A stretch of DNA of 64,000 bases from Terribacillus aidingensis (lineage in GTDB: Bacteria > Bacillota > Bacilli > Bacillales > Amphibacillaceae): NCBI RefSeq assembly GCF_040703035.1, contig NZ_CP159996.1, forward strand, positions 2,886,001 through 2,950,000, written 5' to 3'. Positions 43,019-52,070 of this stretch are shown here, piece after piece. Below the pieces are notes generated by a model, which was not told the DNA's origin, ran no database searches, and was given only the letters and a program-made list of their open reading frames with translations. A program made the position numbers and the translations under genes. Numbering within the stretch: the first letter of the stretch is position 1; every line of letters begins with the position of its first letter.

Positions 43019-43816
43019 ATGTATATGGATTACCATCATCACACGAATAACTCAATCGATTCCAAAGCTGTCATGCAGGACGTGTGTGAACAAGCTATCA
43101 GCAAAGGAATCAAAGAAATCTGTTTCACCGAGCATTTTTCCGTAAATCCATCTGCGCCTACATACGGTCATATGGATTTCGCTAAATATCAGCAGGATAT
43201 TAAAGGCTCTCAGGATTCCTATGGTAACCAACTTACAATCAAGATGGGAATCGAGCTGTGCGAACCGCATCTCATGATGGATGTGTACCAGACAGAGCTC
43301 AGCTCGATTCCATTTGATTTTATCATGGGATCTGTTCATAATATCGACAACCAGAAGCTGCGTCTTCATCTTCGTGCGAATGAGGACACTTTTTACGATG
43401 ATTATTTCGCAGAAATGTACAAGCTCGTTTCGGATGCCGATATCGACGTACTTGCTCACATTGATTTGATGAAGCGGTACGCAGTCCAAGAAGGGCATGA
43501 TGTTTATCTATTCGAACAACATAAAGATCAAATTGCCGCGATTTTGGAAAAAGCGATACAGCGCGGTATCGGTATTGAGATCAACACTTCCGGTTTGCGG
43601 AGCTCACTTAAAGAGGCTCTGCCTACACCGCAGATCGTTTCTCTATATCGTGATCTAGGCGGGAAGATCCTGACACTTGGCTCTGATTCCCATAAAGCAG
43701 AGACAGTCGGGGCAGGTATAAAAGAGGCTGCACAAATTGCCAGACAATGCGGATTCACTCATATCTGCCAATTTGATAAGCGCGAACCGCGTGCTGTGCC
43801 TTTACCTTTAAGCTAA
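43019..43816 (+). CDS. PHP-domain phosphatase, histidinol-phosphatase-like
   Basis: A 265-residue PHP-fold metallophosphatase. DYHHHTNNSID at the N-terminus, CFTEHFSVNP, MGIELCEP, MGSVHNID, DVLAHIDLMKRY and TLGSDSHKAETVG give the nine metal ligands of the HisK/HisJ type. B. subtilis histidinol phosphatase is built this way, but no other his gene is nearby, so another phosphomonoester is possible. The ATG at 43019 has a weak ribosome-binding site; a second ATG at 43025 is an alternative. The stop overlaps the convergent neighbour by 9 bp. The upstream DnaA-box palindrome suggests unusual control. Confidence 0.78.
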   Translation: MYMDYHHHTNNSIDSKAVMQDVCEQAISKGIKEICFTEHFSVNPSAPTYGHMDFAKYQQDIKGSQDSYGNQLTIKMGIELCEPHLMMDVYQTELSSIPFDFIMGSVHNIDNQKLRLHLRANEDTFYDDYFAEMYKLVSDADIDVLAHIDLMKRYAVQEGHDVYLFEQHKDQIAAILEKAIQRGIGIEINTSGLRSSLKEALPTPQIVSLYRDLGGKILTLGSDSHKAETVGAGIKEAAQIARQCGFTHICQFDKREPRAVPLPLS

Positions 43817-44614
43817 TACTTCCTTTTCATTACGCAGCTTATGCTTGATAAAAGCTTTGAATTGCTCATCCTGACTGTCCGGCACCAATGCTGGATTGTC
43901 AGGATTTTGCATATAGGATTCTTCTTCACCCCATAATTCTTTCCTCAGCACTCGCAGTCTTACATAATACGTCATCAGCTTCAGATCAAGCCACATTTCT
44001 TCTTTGAAGAACTCAAATACTTCTGCCTGACTTGCTGTTGTCTCCTCTTTCTTCTGTGCAATCGTATATTGCGCCTGTACGATCTTATTCAGATGCTCTT
44101 CCATCACTTCCTGTTCAGCAGTTGTGAATGTCCCCTTACTGATTGTATCGTTCATCAGCTTCTCGGCTTCTGCTGTATGCTTCAATATTGATTCCTGCTC
44201 CTGCCGAATTGTATCCAACAGATCAAAAAATCTAGAAAATGCCTGCTGGATGATGTCGGTAGCAAGACGCATCACATTCTTCTCCACAGCCTCAAGCAGC
44301 TGACGAAAAGAATGATAGCGCGTGTCCGTCAGTTTAACTCCATCATCTGAAGTCAACCTCCGAATCATCTGCACACTGGTCATATAGCTATAGTAACGGG
44401 CAGCCAGATCCTCCACTTCATGCTGCGCAGGTACTCTGCCGTCCTCTGCAATAAGCAGGCGTTCATTGCTGGGCATAAATGTAAAATAATAATGCACTGG
44501 TATGTTATTGTCCTTGCATACAGCAGGACATACATCCATACGTTCATCATCCTGCTTCCGATTGCGCTCGGCCGCTTCACTCACCTGCTGCGGTAACAAC
44601 TCTTTCGTAATCAT
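43808..44614 (-). CDS. Unrecognised helical protein beside the motor genes
   Basis: I do not recognise this 268-residue protein. It has no signal peptide or membrane segment and is predicted mostly helical, with a Gln/Glu/Lys-rich heptad-like middle (about 105-200). Near the N-terminus are two cysteines in DVCPAVCKDNN, then VHYYFTFMPSNERLLIAEDGRVPAQHEVEDLA. The ATG follows GGAGGAATTC, so translation is credible. It lies on the same strand as motA-motB and 130 bp beyond the motB terminator, so it is probably separate. Its 3' end overlaps the converging PHP gene by 9 bp. It may be restricted to this lineage. Confidence 0.7.
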   Translation of the reverse strand: MITKELLPQQVSEAAERNRKQDDERMDVCPAVCKDNNIPVHYYFTFMPSNERLLIAEDGRVPAQHEVEDLAARYYSYMTSVQMIRRLTSDDGVKLTDTRYHSFRQLLEAVEKNVMRLATDIIQQAFSRFFDLLDTIRQEQESILKHTAEAEKLMNDTISKGTFTTAEQEVMEEHLNKIVQAQYTIAQKKEETTASQAEVFEFFKEEMWLDLKLMTYYVRLRVLRKELWGEEESYMQNPDNPALVPDSQDEQFKAFIKHKLRNEKEVLA

Positions 44615-44719
44615 CCGAATTCCTCCGTTCTTTCCTGCTTATATCTAGTATTTCACAAATTTAACTAACTCAATCCTACCTTATTTCCCTATTCTTATGT
44701 AAGCATTTTCATTCCATAA

Positions 44720-44751
44720 TAAAAAATAACAGCCCTAATAGGACTGTTATT
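44720..44751 (-). terminator. Terminator of motB
   Basis: AATAACAG / CTGTTATT hairpin with an extended stem and T6 on the minus strand; it overlaps the motB stop codon. Confidence 0.82.
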
Positions 44752-45559
44752 CTGTCTCAGCTTTTCGAGGCAATATCAAGACTTCCACTCGGCGGTTCTT
44801 TTCCCTGCCTTCAGCTGTATCGTTTGAAGCGATCGGTTTAAACTCACCGTATCCTTTTGAACTGAACCAGCGTGGGTCAAGCTCCTCGTTTTCCAATACG
44901 ACTTTCATGAAATTAACAGAACGCATCACACTAAGCTCCCAGTTGGAATTGTATGATGATGTGCTTATCGGCACATTGTCGGTATGACCGCTGATGATTA
45001 CTTCGCGCGGCGGATCCATCACAAGAAGATCCGAAATCTCTCTTGCGATCTCTTCATCACTTACACTGACCTCACTGCTGCCCGAGTTGAACAAGACATT
45101 GTCGTTGATAGTCAGCAGCAAGCCCTCGTCTGTCAACGCAGTTGAGAACTTATCACTCAGATCTTTATCCTTGATATATGTCTCTATCTTCTCCTGAATC
45201 TTTTTCAGCTCTTCCTGTTCGGCTGCTTCCAATTCAGCTTCATTAGCTTTCTCTTTATCAGCCTCTTCAGATGCAACTGTCTCTTCTTTCTTTTCTTCTT
45301 CATTATTCTGATCAATAACAGTTGAACTAGTATCGTTTCCTGGAGTCATGCTTGTATTAGATTCCAATAACCCTTCTCCGCCATGCAAGATACTGCTGAA
45401 GGAGTCAGATATTTTGGCGAACTTCTGCGCATCGATCGAGCTGGTGGCAAACAAGACGATGAAAAGCGCCAGCAGAAGTGTCAGAAGATCGGCATACGGG
45501 AGCAGCCAGGATTCGTCCACATGTTCTTCATGCTTTTTGTGCTTGCGCTTCCGGCTCAT
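44747..45559 (-). CDS. motB: Flagellar motor stator protein MotB
   Basis: The peptidoglycan-anchored half of the stator, 270 residues. One membrane segment begins at WLLPYADLLTLLLALFIVLFA with the ion-carrying Asp24; a long acidic linker (about 75-125) follows; residues 130-265 are the OmpA-like domain with ISGHTDNVPI, SVMRSVNFM and GREKNRRVEVLIL that bind peptidoglycan. The sequence resembles the proton-type B. subtilis MotB rather than MotS, so protons are the likely coupling ion. It overlaps motA by 4 bp (ATGA), the classic coupled pair. Confidence 0.93.
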   Translation of the reverse strand: MSRKRKHKKHEEHVDESWLLPYADLLTLLLALFIVLFATSSIDAQKFAKISDSFSSILHGGEGLLESNTSMTPGNDTSSTVIDQNNEEEKKEETVASEEADKEKANEAELEAAEQEELKKIQEKIETYIKDKDLSDKFSTALTDEGLLLTINDNVLFNSGSSEVSVSDEEIAREISDLLVMDPPREVIISGHTDNVPISTSSYNSNWELSVMRSVNFMKVVLENEELDPRWFSSKGYGEFKPIASNDTAEGREKNRRVEVLILPRKAETE

Positions 45560-46353
45560 ACTGCCACTTCCTCCTCCGTCTCAGCATCAGCAAACTCAGC
45601 TTTTTCTTTACTTGGCAAGTAAGCAAGCAGCTTCTGTTCGAGCATGCGCGGTGTCTCGCCTTCTAAGATGGAAAGGATACCTTCCACCATCAGCAGCTTA
45701 TGCTGTACTTCCTGCTGTGTCTTCCGCTTCAATTTATTGGCGATCGGGTGACAGATGACATAGCCTGTGAATATCCCCATTAAAGTTGCAACAAAGGCAG
45801 CAGCAATAGCATGACTTAACTTATCGATATCTGATATGTCGCCAAGTGCCGCAATAAGGCCGATAACAGCTCCCAGTACACCTAATGATGGTGCATAAGT
45901 GCCGGCCTGTGTGAAAATAGATGCACCAATCGCATGACGATCTTCTAACGCATCAACCTCTTCATTTAAGACATTACGGATATATTCTGGTGACTCTCCA
46001 TCAACAGCCATGCTCAATCCGTTCCGAAGAAAATCATCTTCTACATCACGAGCACTGTTCTCCAATGCAAGCAATCCTTCTTTCCGGCTGATCTGCGACC
46101 ATTCCGAGAACATACGGACAAGCTCTTTTGTATTGAATTCCTGTTTATTCTTAAATACAACGCCAAGCAGCTTAGGGAATCGTTTCAATTCATTTCCCGG
46201 AAAAGCCAGTACAACAGAAGCTGCTGTACCTACGATGATGATCAGTATGGCAGCAGGGTTAATAAGTGCTGCAGGACTTACACCCTTCAATACCATCCCG
46301 ACTCCTACTGCAACCAAGCCCAATATAACACCAATGATTGATGATTTATCCAT
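45556..46353 (-). CDS. motA: Flagellar motor stator protein MotA
   Basis: The 265-residue, four-segment membrane partner of MotB that pushes on the rotor. Segments occur at about 2-22, 33-52, 150-170 and 180-203; the cytoplasmic loop between segments 2 and 3 holds the charged rotor-contact residues, and TYAPSLGVLGAVIGLIAALGD marks segment 3. The ATG follows TAGGAGAATGG. The flagellar structural genes are elsewhere, as in B. subtilis, so the stator pair is separately controlled. Confidence 0.94.
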   Translation of the reverse strand: MDKSSIIGVILGLVAVGVGMVLKGVSPAALINPAAILIIIVGTAASVVLAFPGNELKRFPKLLGVVFKNKQEFNTKELVRMFSEWSQISRKEGLLALENSARDVEDDFLRNGLSMAVDGESPEYIRNVLNEEVDALEDRHAIGASIFTQAGTYAPSLGVLGAVIGLIAALGDISDIDKLSHAIAAAFVATLMGIFTGYVICHPIANKLKRKTQQEVQHKLLMVEGILSILEGETPRMLEQKLLAYLPSKEKAEFADAETEEEVAV

Positions 46354-46388
46354 ATTTCCATTCTCCTAAAAAAGTTTGATTACCATTA

Positions 46389-46396
46389 ATATCGGA
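46389..46396 (-). promoter_or_regulatory. Possible SigD -10 element of motAB
   Basis: TCCGATAT on the minus strand matches the SigD -10 GCCGATAT at 7 of 8 positions, 36 bp before motA, but no good TAAA -35 lies at the right spacing. Confidence 0.3.
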
Positions 46397-46540
46397 TGCA
46401 ATTATAAAATCTGTATGCTTTTTCATAAACTTTACGTTTCTTTTCCAGCAGAGAAGGTTATCAGTAACAAAAGTGTCAAATTTTATTCGACAGTATAGTC
46501 TGCGGCCTTTTACCTAAGCTAAACATTGCAAAAGACACAG

Positions 46541-46597
46541 TTGGCAGGAAGACACGTGACAAAGGTGGTGTTTGTTTCTGTTGTGAAATCGCATACA
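46541..46597 (+). promoter_or_regulatory. Mannitol operon control region: MtlR half-sites and cre
   Basis: TTGGCA (46541-46546) and TGACAA (46557-46562) form an imperfect version of the MtlR operator TTGNCACA-N4-TGTGNCAA. TGAAATCGCATACA (46584-46597) fits a cre apart from one position. A TACAAT -10 at 46630-46635 has no good -35, as expected for an activated promoter. This covers the useful part of the 312-bp gap before mtlA. Confidence 0.5.
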
Positions 46598-46665
46598 TAC
46601 CACGTAAGATAGAAGCAAGCACTACTTTATACAATATTTTTTCACATATAAAAGGGGGAAAAAGC

Positions 46666-48141
46666 ATGGCACAGGAAAAAGCCAGTGTCCGCGCTCGTGT
46701 TCAAAAGTTTGGCTCATATTTGAGCAGCATGGTTATGCCAAACATCGGTGCATTTATTGCTTGGGGTCTTATTACCGCTTTATTCATTCCGGATGGATAC
46801 TTTCCAAATGAAACGATCGCTGCGATCGTTAGTCCGTCCATCACTTATTTACTGCCATTATTAATTGGTTTTACTGGAGGACGTCTCGTCCACGATATCC
46901 GAGGCGGTGTCGTTGGGGCAATCGTCACCATGGGGGCAATTGTAGGCTCTCCGGATACTCCGATGTTCCTTGGTGCAATGGCAATGGGTCCGCTCGGCGG
47001 ATATGCCATCAAATTGTTTGACCAGTATATCGGTTCTAAAGTACGTTCCGGTTTCGAAATGCTAGTCAATAACTTTTCTGCCGGTATCATCGGCGGTGCA
47101 CTTGCTATCGGTGCAATCTATTTCGTAGGTCCGCTTCTTGAAGGTTTGACGAACGTATTGTCAGCTGGTGTTGACTGGCTCGTTGGACTTGGTCTTCTGC
47201 CGCTTGTTAACGTCTTGATTGAACCAGCGAAAGTATTGTTCTTGAACAATGCGATCAACCATAGTATTTTTACTCCGCTTGGTCTTGAACAATCAGCAGA
47301 AGTCGGTAAATCCATACTATTCCTGCTGGAAGCTAACCCAGGACCAGGATTAGGTATCCTACTTGCTTTTATGGTCTTTGGAAAAGGAAGCGCAAGAGCA
47401 TCTGCACCAGGTGCAGCAATCATCCATTTCTTCGGGGGGATTCATGAGATTTACTTCCCGTATATCTTGATGAAACCATTCTTGATCGTTGCGGCAATTG
47501 GCGGCGGTGTAACAGGTACACTTATCTTCTCCCTATTGGATGTTGGTCTTCGTGCGGCAGCATCACCAGGTAGTGTCATCGCAATCTTCTTGATGGGTAA
47601 TCCAAGTGACTACCTCGGCCTGGCACTTGGTATTCTCGGTGCAGCTGCAGTATCATTCGCTATCTCTGCTGTAATCATGAAGAGCAGTAAAGCTTCCGAA
47701 ACGAATATTGAGGAAGCAACTGCGAAATCTAAAGAAATGAAAGGTACAAAACCAACTGCTGCAGTTGGTATCAACCAATCAGCTGGTGCAACAGATGAAG
47801 CAGTAGAAGCTAACACACAGCATGCAGATACTAGCAGTAATTCATTCGACTACAGCAATGTAAACAAAATTACATTCGCTTGTGATGCAGGCATGGGATC
47901 AAGTGCAATGGGTGCTTCCCTTCTGCGTAAGAAGATGAAGGATGCAGGATTGACTGAAATCAAGGTGGATAATGCAGCCATCTCCAATATCCAGAATGAT
48001 GCTGATATCGTCATCACACAGAAGAATCTGACGGACCGCGCCCGCAACAAACGTCCTGACGCTGAGCATATCTCAGTGGAAAACTTCTTGAACAGTCCGA
48101 GATACGCAGAACTGATCGAGAACCTTAAAAAGCATCAATAA
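46666..48141 (+). CDS. mtlA: PTS mannitol transporter, EIICB
   Basis: The membrane component that imports mannitol and phosphorylates it to mannitol 1-phosphate. Residues 1-340 are the EIIC channel with about 8 hydrophobic segments and the substrate loop FFGGIHEIYFPYIL; a flexible Ala/Thr/Ser linker (about 345-398) leads to the EIIB domain (from 401) with phospho-accepting Cys406 in KITFACDAGMGSS. EIIA is on a separate protein (mtlF). The ATG follows AAAAGGGGG. First gene of mtlA-mtlR-mtlF-mtlD. Confidence 0.95.
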   Translation: MAQEKASVRARVQKFGSYLSSMVMPNIGAFIAWGLITALFIPDGYFPNETIAAIVSPSITYLLPLLIGFTGGRLVHDIRGGVVGAIVTMGAIVGSPDTPMFLGAMAMGPLGGYAIKLFDQYIGSKVRSGFEMLVNNFSAGIIGGALAIGAIYFVGPLLEGLTNVLSAGVDWLVGLGLLPLVNVLIEPAKVLFLNNAINHSIFTPLGLEQSAEVGKSILFLLEANPGPGLGILLAFMVFGKGSARASAPGAAIIHFFGGIHEIYFPYILMKPFLIVAAIGGGVTGTLIFSLLDVGLRAAASPGSVIAIFLMGNPSDYLGLALGILGAAAVSFAISAVIMKSSKASETNIEEATAKSKEMKGTKPTAAVGINQSAGATDEAVEANTQHADTSSNSFDYSNVNKITFACDAGMGSSAMGASLLRKKMKDAGLTEIKVDNAAISNIQNDADIVITQKNLTDRARNKRPDAEHISVENFLNSPRYAELIENLKKHQ

Positions 48142-48157
48142 GCAAGGAGTGATTGAT

Positions 48158-50248
48158 TTGGAATTGGTTAGCAGCAGAGAAAGAAGAATAATCCTGCAAT
48201 TGCTGCGTTCCAGAAACCAATTCATCTCCATTCGAGAGCTGGCAGAGCTATTACATGTCAGCTCTCGAACTATTCACCGGGAATTGAAGCAAGTGGAACG
48301 GACACTTGCCGAGAATAAGCTGTCCCTGCTGCGCGTTACCGGATCCGGTATCCGGATTGAAGGAGAAAGGGAACAGATGGAAGCATTGCAAGAGCAGCTG
48401 CGTGATGCGGTCGAGGTAGATACGACCCAGGAAGAGCGGCTGCTTCATTTGCTTTATCTACTAGTTGAGGCTGCCGAACCTGTTAAAGTAGCTTATTTGG
48501 CAAATGAAGTGCAATTATCGAAGACGGCTTTATCCATGTATTTGGATGCATTGGAAGCAAGACTAGCCGATTATTCGCTGTCCATCATAAGGCGTCGAGG
48601 TGTTGGAGTTGAGCTGGATGGAGAAGAGAACGAAAAAAGGAAGGTACTCGTCCAGCTCATGATGGAACAGCTGGATCAAGCATCCATCTATACTTTTACA
48701 AATGATCACGAAGAACAGAATTTGCATCAGTTCCTTCAAAACATCATAAAGGATCAGCGTATGACAATGGTCGAAAAGTACGTAATGGATCATTTGACCA
48801 AACTGTCGTATTCCATTGCAGATAATGCCTACGTTGCATTGATCACCTATATCAGTATTACAATCAAAAGAATACAGCAGGCCAAGAGCGTTACACTATC
48901 TCCCCCGCTGCTCGAATCTTTGCAAAAAACGGAAGAATATACGATTGCCGCGGCACTCTGCAGGGAATTGGAAGATACCTTCCCTGTAACGTTTTCAGCT
49001 TCTGAGATCGGTTATATTGCCGTACAGATCCAAGGTGCGAAGCGGAACGAAACGAAACATTGCTCTGATCCACTGTTTGAGCTGCAAGTACAAGCTTTCA
49101 TCCAATTGGTTGCTGCTTCGATACAGCTGCCGCAGCTGGAAAAGGACGAAACTTTTACTGATGGACTGCTCGCTCATATCGAACCGGCTATCAGCCGAGC
49201 GAGGGAAGGTATTCAAACGTACAATCCGCTTACAGAGAAGATTGAACAAGATTATCAAGAAGTTGTAGCCGCAGTTCGAGAAGCTCTTGAAACGGTGTTT
49301 CCTACCTTTCGTTTCGGACAAGGAGAAGTTGCCTTCCTGGCACTGCACTTCGCTTCTGCAAGGGAAAGACAGCGCAGCAGACAACGATTGCATGCCTTAG
49401 TCGTTTGCGCAAGCGGGATTGGCACTTCCAAGATGCTTGCCAGCAGGCTGCAGAATGAGTTTCCCGAAATCACCCAGGTGTCGCTGTCATCTTTTCTAGA
49501 GTTGAAAGATATGGAGTTGGAAAGCTTTGATTTGCTTATTTCAACAATCAGCCTTGACCAATTCCACCGCCAATACTTGCTTGTCAATCCACTCCTGCCT
49601 GGACCGGATGTCAAACGAGTAGATGCATTCATTCAACAGGAACTTCCGACTATTTATAAGAAAAGAAAACATATAGCACCCACTAAAGCGTCACCCGCAA
49701 CATTTCCGACAGTTTCAGCTTTCGATTCAAAATTAGAGGAATTGAAGAAATTGACAGCGGCGACTCGAACTGTATGGAATAACTTTATGATCGATGAGAC
49801 ATATCAATCGCAGATAGATTTGTTCTCCTATATCGATCAGCGTGCAGCGGATCATGCTGTCATCAAGAAACAAGGAACGCTTGCAATCCTTCTCCGACAA
49901 CGTGATGAGCTCGGAGGAATGGGTATCCCTGATACAAGAATGGCTTTGTATCATAGTCGCAGTACAGAAATCGAGCAGCCCGCATTTTGGATGATGGCGC
50001 TATCCTCCCCTATTATGATCAAGGGGATGGACAACAAAGTGATGGAGGCTGACCGCCTTTTCATCCTTGCTGCACCGGACAATTTGCCTGCGAGCTGTTA
50101 CGAGCTGTTCAGTAAGATCAGTATCCTTATTTTAGAAGAGCATATTCAGCACATGATTCGTTCTGCGGATCAGGATGCACTCAGCAAGGAATTGGCGCAG
50201 CTGCTCACTGCCCACATCCAACAATTCACAGATCACTTAGGAGGGTAA
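48158..50248 (+). CDS. mtlR: Mannitol operon activator MtlR
   Basis: A PTS-regulated transcription activator of about 696 residues. Domains in order: an N-terminal HTH (about 5-60; RELAELLHVSSRTIHRELKQ), a second HTH (about 85-140), two PRD domains (about 185-400) with phosphorylatable histidines, an EIIB-Gat-like domain (from about 408; ALVVCASGIGTSKMLASRL with its cysteine) and a C-terminal EIIA-Mtl-like domain. Phosphorylation state of these tells whether mannitol is being taken up. The start is TTG at 48158 with AAGGAG 8 nt ahead; the GTG at 48149 lies inside that site. Confidence 0.92.
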   Translation: MELVSSRERRIILQLLRSRNQFISIRELAELLHVSSRTIHRELKQVERTLAENKLSLLRVTGSGIRIEGEREQMEALQEQLRDAVEVDTTQEERLLHLLYLLVEAAEPVKVAYLANEVQLSKTALSMYLDALEARLADYSLSIIRRRGVGVELDGEENEKRKVLVQLMMEQLDQASIYTFTNDHEEQNLHQFLQNIIKDQRMTMVEKYVMDHLTKLSYSIADNAYVALITYISITIKRIQQAKSVTLSPPLLESLQKTEEYTIAAALCRELEDTFPVTFSASEIGYIAVQIQGAKRNETKHCSDPLFELQVQAFIQLVAASIQLPQLEKDETFTDGLLAHIEPAISRAREGIQTYNPLTEKIEQDYQEVVAAVREALETVFPTFRFGQGEVAFLALHFASARERQRSRQRLHALVVCASGIGTSKMLASRLQNEFPEITQVSLSSFLELKDMELESFDLLISTISLDQFHRQYLLVNPLLPGPDVKRVDAFIQQELPTIYKKRKHIAPTKASPATFPTVSAFDSKLEELKKLTAATRTVWNNFMIDETYQSQIDLFSYIDQRAADHAVIKKQGTLAILLRQRDELGGMGIPDTRMALYHSRSTEIEQPAFWMMALSSPIMIKGMDNKVMEADRLFILAAPDNLPASCYELFSKISILILEEHIQHMIRSADQDALSKELAQLLTAHIQQFTDHLGG

Positions 50249-50250
50249 TC

Positions 50251-50682
50251 ATGGAAGTATTACAAGAAGCAAATATTTTGATGAACACGACATTGGACAA
50301 TCAGGAAGATGCTATCCGGAAAGCCGGCCAAATTCTTGTGGATAATGGCTATGTAAATGAAACGTATGTGGATAAAATGATCGAACGAGAAGCATTGACA
50401 TCTACTTATATGGGTAATTTCGTAGCTATTCCGCATGGTACAGAAGATGCAAAAGGCGAAGTTATCGCTTCCGGTATCTCTATCATTCAGGCACCAGAAG
50501 GCGTTACATTCGATGGTAATGAAGTGAAGCTCGTTTTCGGTATTGCCGGTAAAAACAATGAACATTTGGATATCCTTTCGCAAATTGCTATCGTTTGCTC
50601 CGAGGAGGAAAACATTGAAAAGCTTGTGAATGCAACAAGCAAACAGGAGATCATTGACATGTTCTCTGAGGTGGATGCGTAA
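50251..50682 (+). CDS. mtlF: PTS mannitol transporter, EIIA
   Basis: A 143-residue soluble EIIA that passes phosphate from HPr to the EIIB domain of MtlA. The active His62 is in NFVAIPHGTEDAKGEV and VKLVFGIAGKNNEHLDIL supplies the supporting histidine region. The ATG comes 2 bp after the mtlR stop with AGGAGGG ahead, and its TAA stop overlaps the mtlD ATG by one base. Confidence 0.95.
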   Translation: MEVLQEANILMNTTLDNQEDAIRKAGQILVDNGYVNETYVDKMIEREALTSTYMGNFVAIPHGTEDAKGEVIASGISIIQAPEGVTFDGNEVKLVFGIAGKNNEHLDILSQIAIVCSEEENIEKLVNATSKQEIIDMFSEVDA

Positions 50683-51833
50683 TGAAGAGCGTACACATTG
50701 GTGCCGGCAATATCGGCAGAGGCTTTATCGGCGCCCTTCTCTCTCATGCGGATGTACATGTTACTTTTGCTGATGTGAACAGTGACATCATCTCTGCTTT
50801 GAAGGAAAAGCAGCAATATGAAGTCGTCTATGCACAGGAAGAAGCACATTCCGAAACCATAACCGGTGTTACTGGTTTAAATAGCGCCACAGAAGAAGAA
50901 GCTGTCATCAAAGCAATTGCAGAAGCTGATCTTGTTACGACCGCAGTCGGCCCATCCATCCTGCCTCATGTTGCACCTGTAATCGCCAAAGGACTCGTCA
51001 AACGGGCAAAACAGCCCAAACCGGTCCATGTCATTGCATGCGAGAATATGATCCGGGGATCAAGCCAGCTGCGTGAGTTTGTCATTTCTCACATCGATGA
51101 ACAGGATATGGAAAATGTAAAAAGCTATACAGCATTCTGCGATGCTGCTGTTGATCGGATTGTTCCGATTCAGGAGCAGCAGGATTTGCTGACAGTCCAA
51201 GTGGAACCTTATTTCGAATGGGTTGTGGAGAAGAAGAACTGGCAGGGTGAACTACCAGCAATAGATGCTATCACTTTTGTTGATAATCTGGAGCCTTATA
51301 TTGAAAGAAAGCTTCTGACAGTTAATACGGGTCATGCTGCCATTGCCTATGCTGGCTACGCAAAAGGCTACGATACAATCATCGACGCTATTAAAGATGA
51401 AGAGATTCTTACTTTAGCTAAGCGGGCGCTGCAAGAAACAAGCTCTCTATTACAAGAAAAATGGGGCTTCGAGGAAGATGACCTGTCCCACTATATCGCA
51501 AAAATCCTTCAGCGTTACCAAAACCCATACATTTCAGATATGGTGACACGCGTGGGACGCGGACCGATCCGTAAGCTTGGACCTAAGGATAGATTGGTCT
51601 ACCCAGCACAAGCATTGCTGGAGCAAGGCAAATCGGCTGATGCGCTACTTACGACAATCGCTTTTGCATTGGAATTCGATCCAGAAGGCGATGATGAAGC
51701 GAAAGAGTTGCAGGAACGCATCAAGTCTGAAGGAGCAGCTTCCGCTTTATCTCATATTAGCGGACAGCCTAAAGACAGCGAGCTAGTAAAGCAAGCTATC
51801 GAAAAATATGAACAACAAAAAGACAGAGCGTAA
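50682..51833 (+). CDS. mtlD: Mannitol-1-phosphate 5-dehydrogenase
   Basis: Oxidises mannitol 1-phosphate to fructose 6-phosphate with NAD+, the entry to glycolysis. The 383-residue enzyme begins MKSVHIGAGNIGRGFIGALL (Rossmann loop), and the catalytic lysine block KLLTVNTGHAAIAYAGY is present. It is the last gene of the operon, translationally coupled to mtlF by a TAATG overlap, and a long terminator follows. Confidence 0.95.
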   Translation: MKSVHIGAGNIGRGFIGALLSHADVHVTFADVNSDIISALKEKQQYEVVYAQEEAHSETITGVTGLNSATEEEAVIKAIAEADLVTTAVGPSILPHVAPVIAKGLVKRAKQPKPVHVIACENMIRGSSQLREFVISHIDEQDMENVKSYTAFCDAAVDRIVPIQEQQDLLTVQVEPYFEWVVEKKNWQGELPAIDAITFVDNLEPYIERKLLTVNTGHAAIAYAGYAKGYDTIIDAIKDEEILTLAKRALQETSSLLQEKWGFEEDDLSHYIAKILQRYQNPYISDMVTRVGRGPIRKLGPKDRLVYPAQALLEQGKSADALLTTIAFALEFDPEGDDEAKELQERIKSEGAASALSHISGQPKDSELVKQAIEKYEQQKDRA

Positions 51834-51842
51834 AGCCTGACC

Positions 51843-51893
51843 AAAAAGGAGGATCAATCCGTTCCATTTTGAACGGATTGATCCTCTTTTTTT
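51843..51893 (+). terminator. Terminator of the mtl operon
   Basis: 16-bp stem GAGGATCAATCCGTTC / GAACGGATTGATCCTC followed by T7. Nothing convincing in the remaining 175 bp up to 52070. Confidence 0.95.
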
Positions 51894-52070
51894 ATGTTAT
51901 ATCTTTCATTAACTTTATGATACGTCTCCTGCAAGACCTCTGCATACCTTTTCCCGTCGTTAGCCTCTATCTCCGCAAGGAATCGTTGAACTGTTTTAAA
52001 TGTTATGTTCGATAGATTTTACTGTAGGCATAGATGCAAATACAAATTCTATTCCCTTAAGTTGGTCTTT

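Noticed and set aside
44994..45197. Plus-strand frames opposite motB and motA
   Set aside because: Antisense shadows of well conserved stator genes with no start signals.
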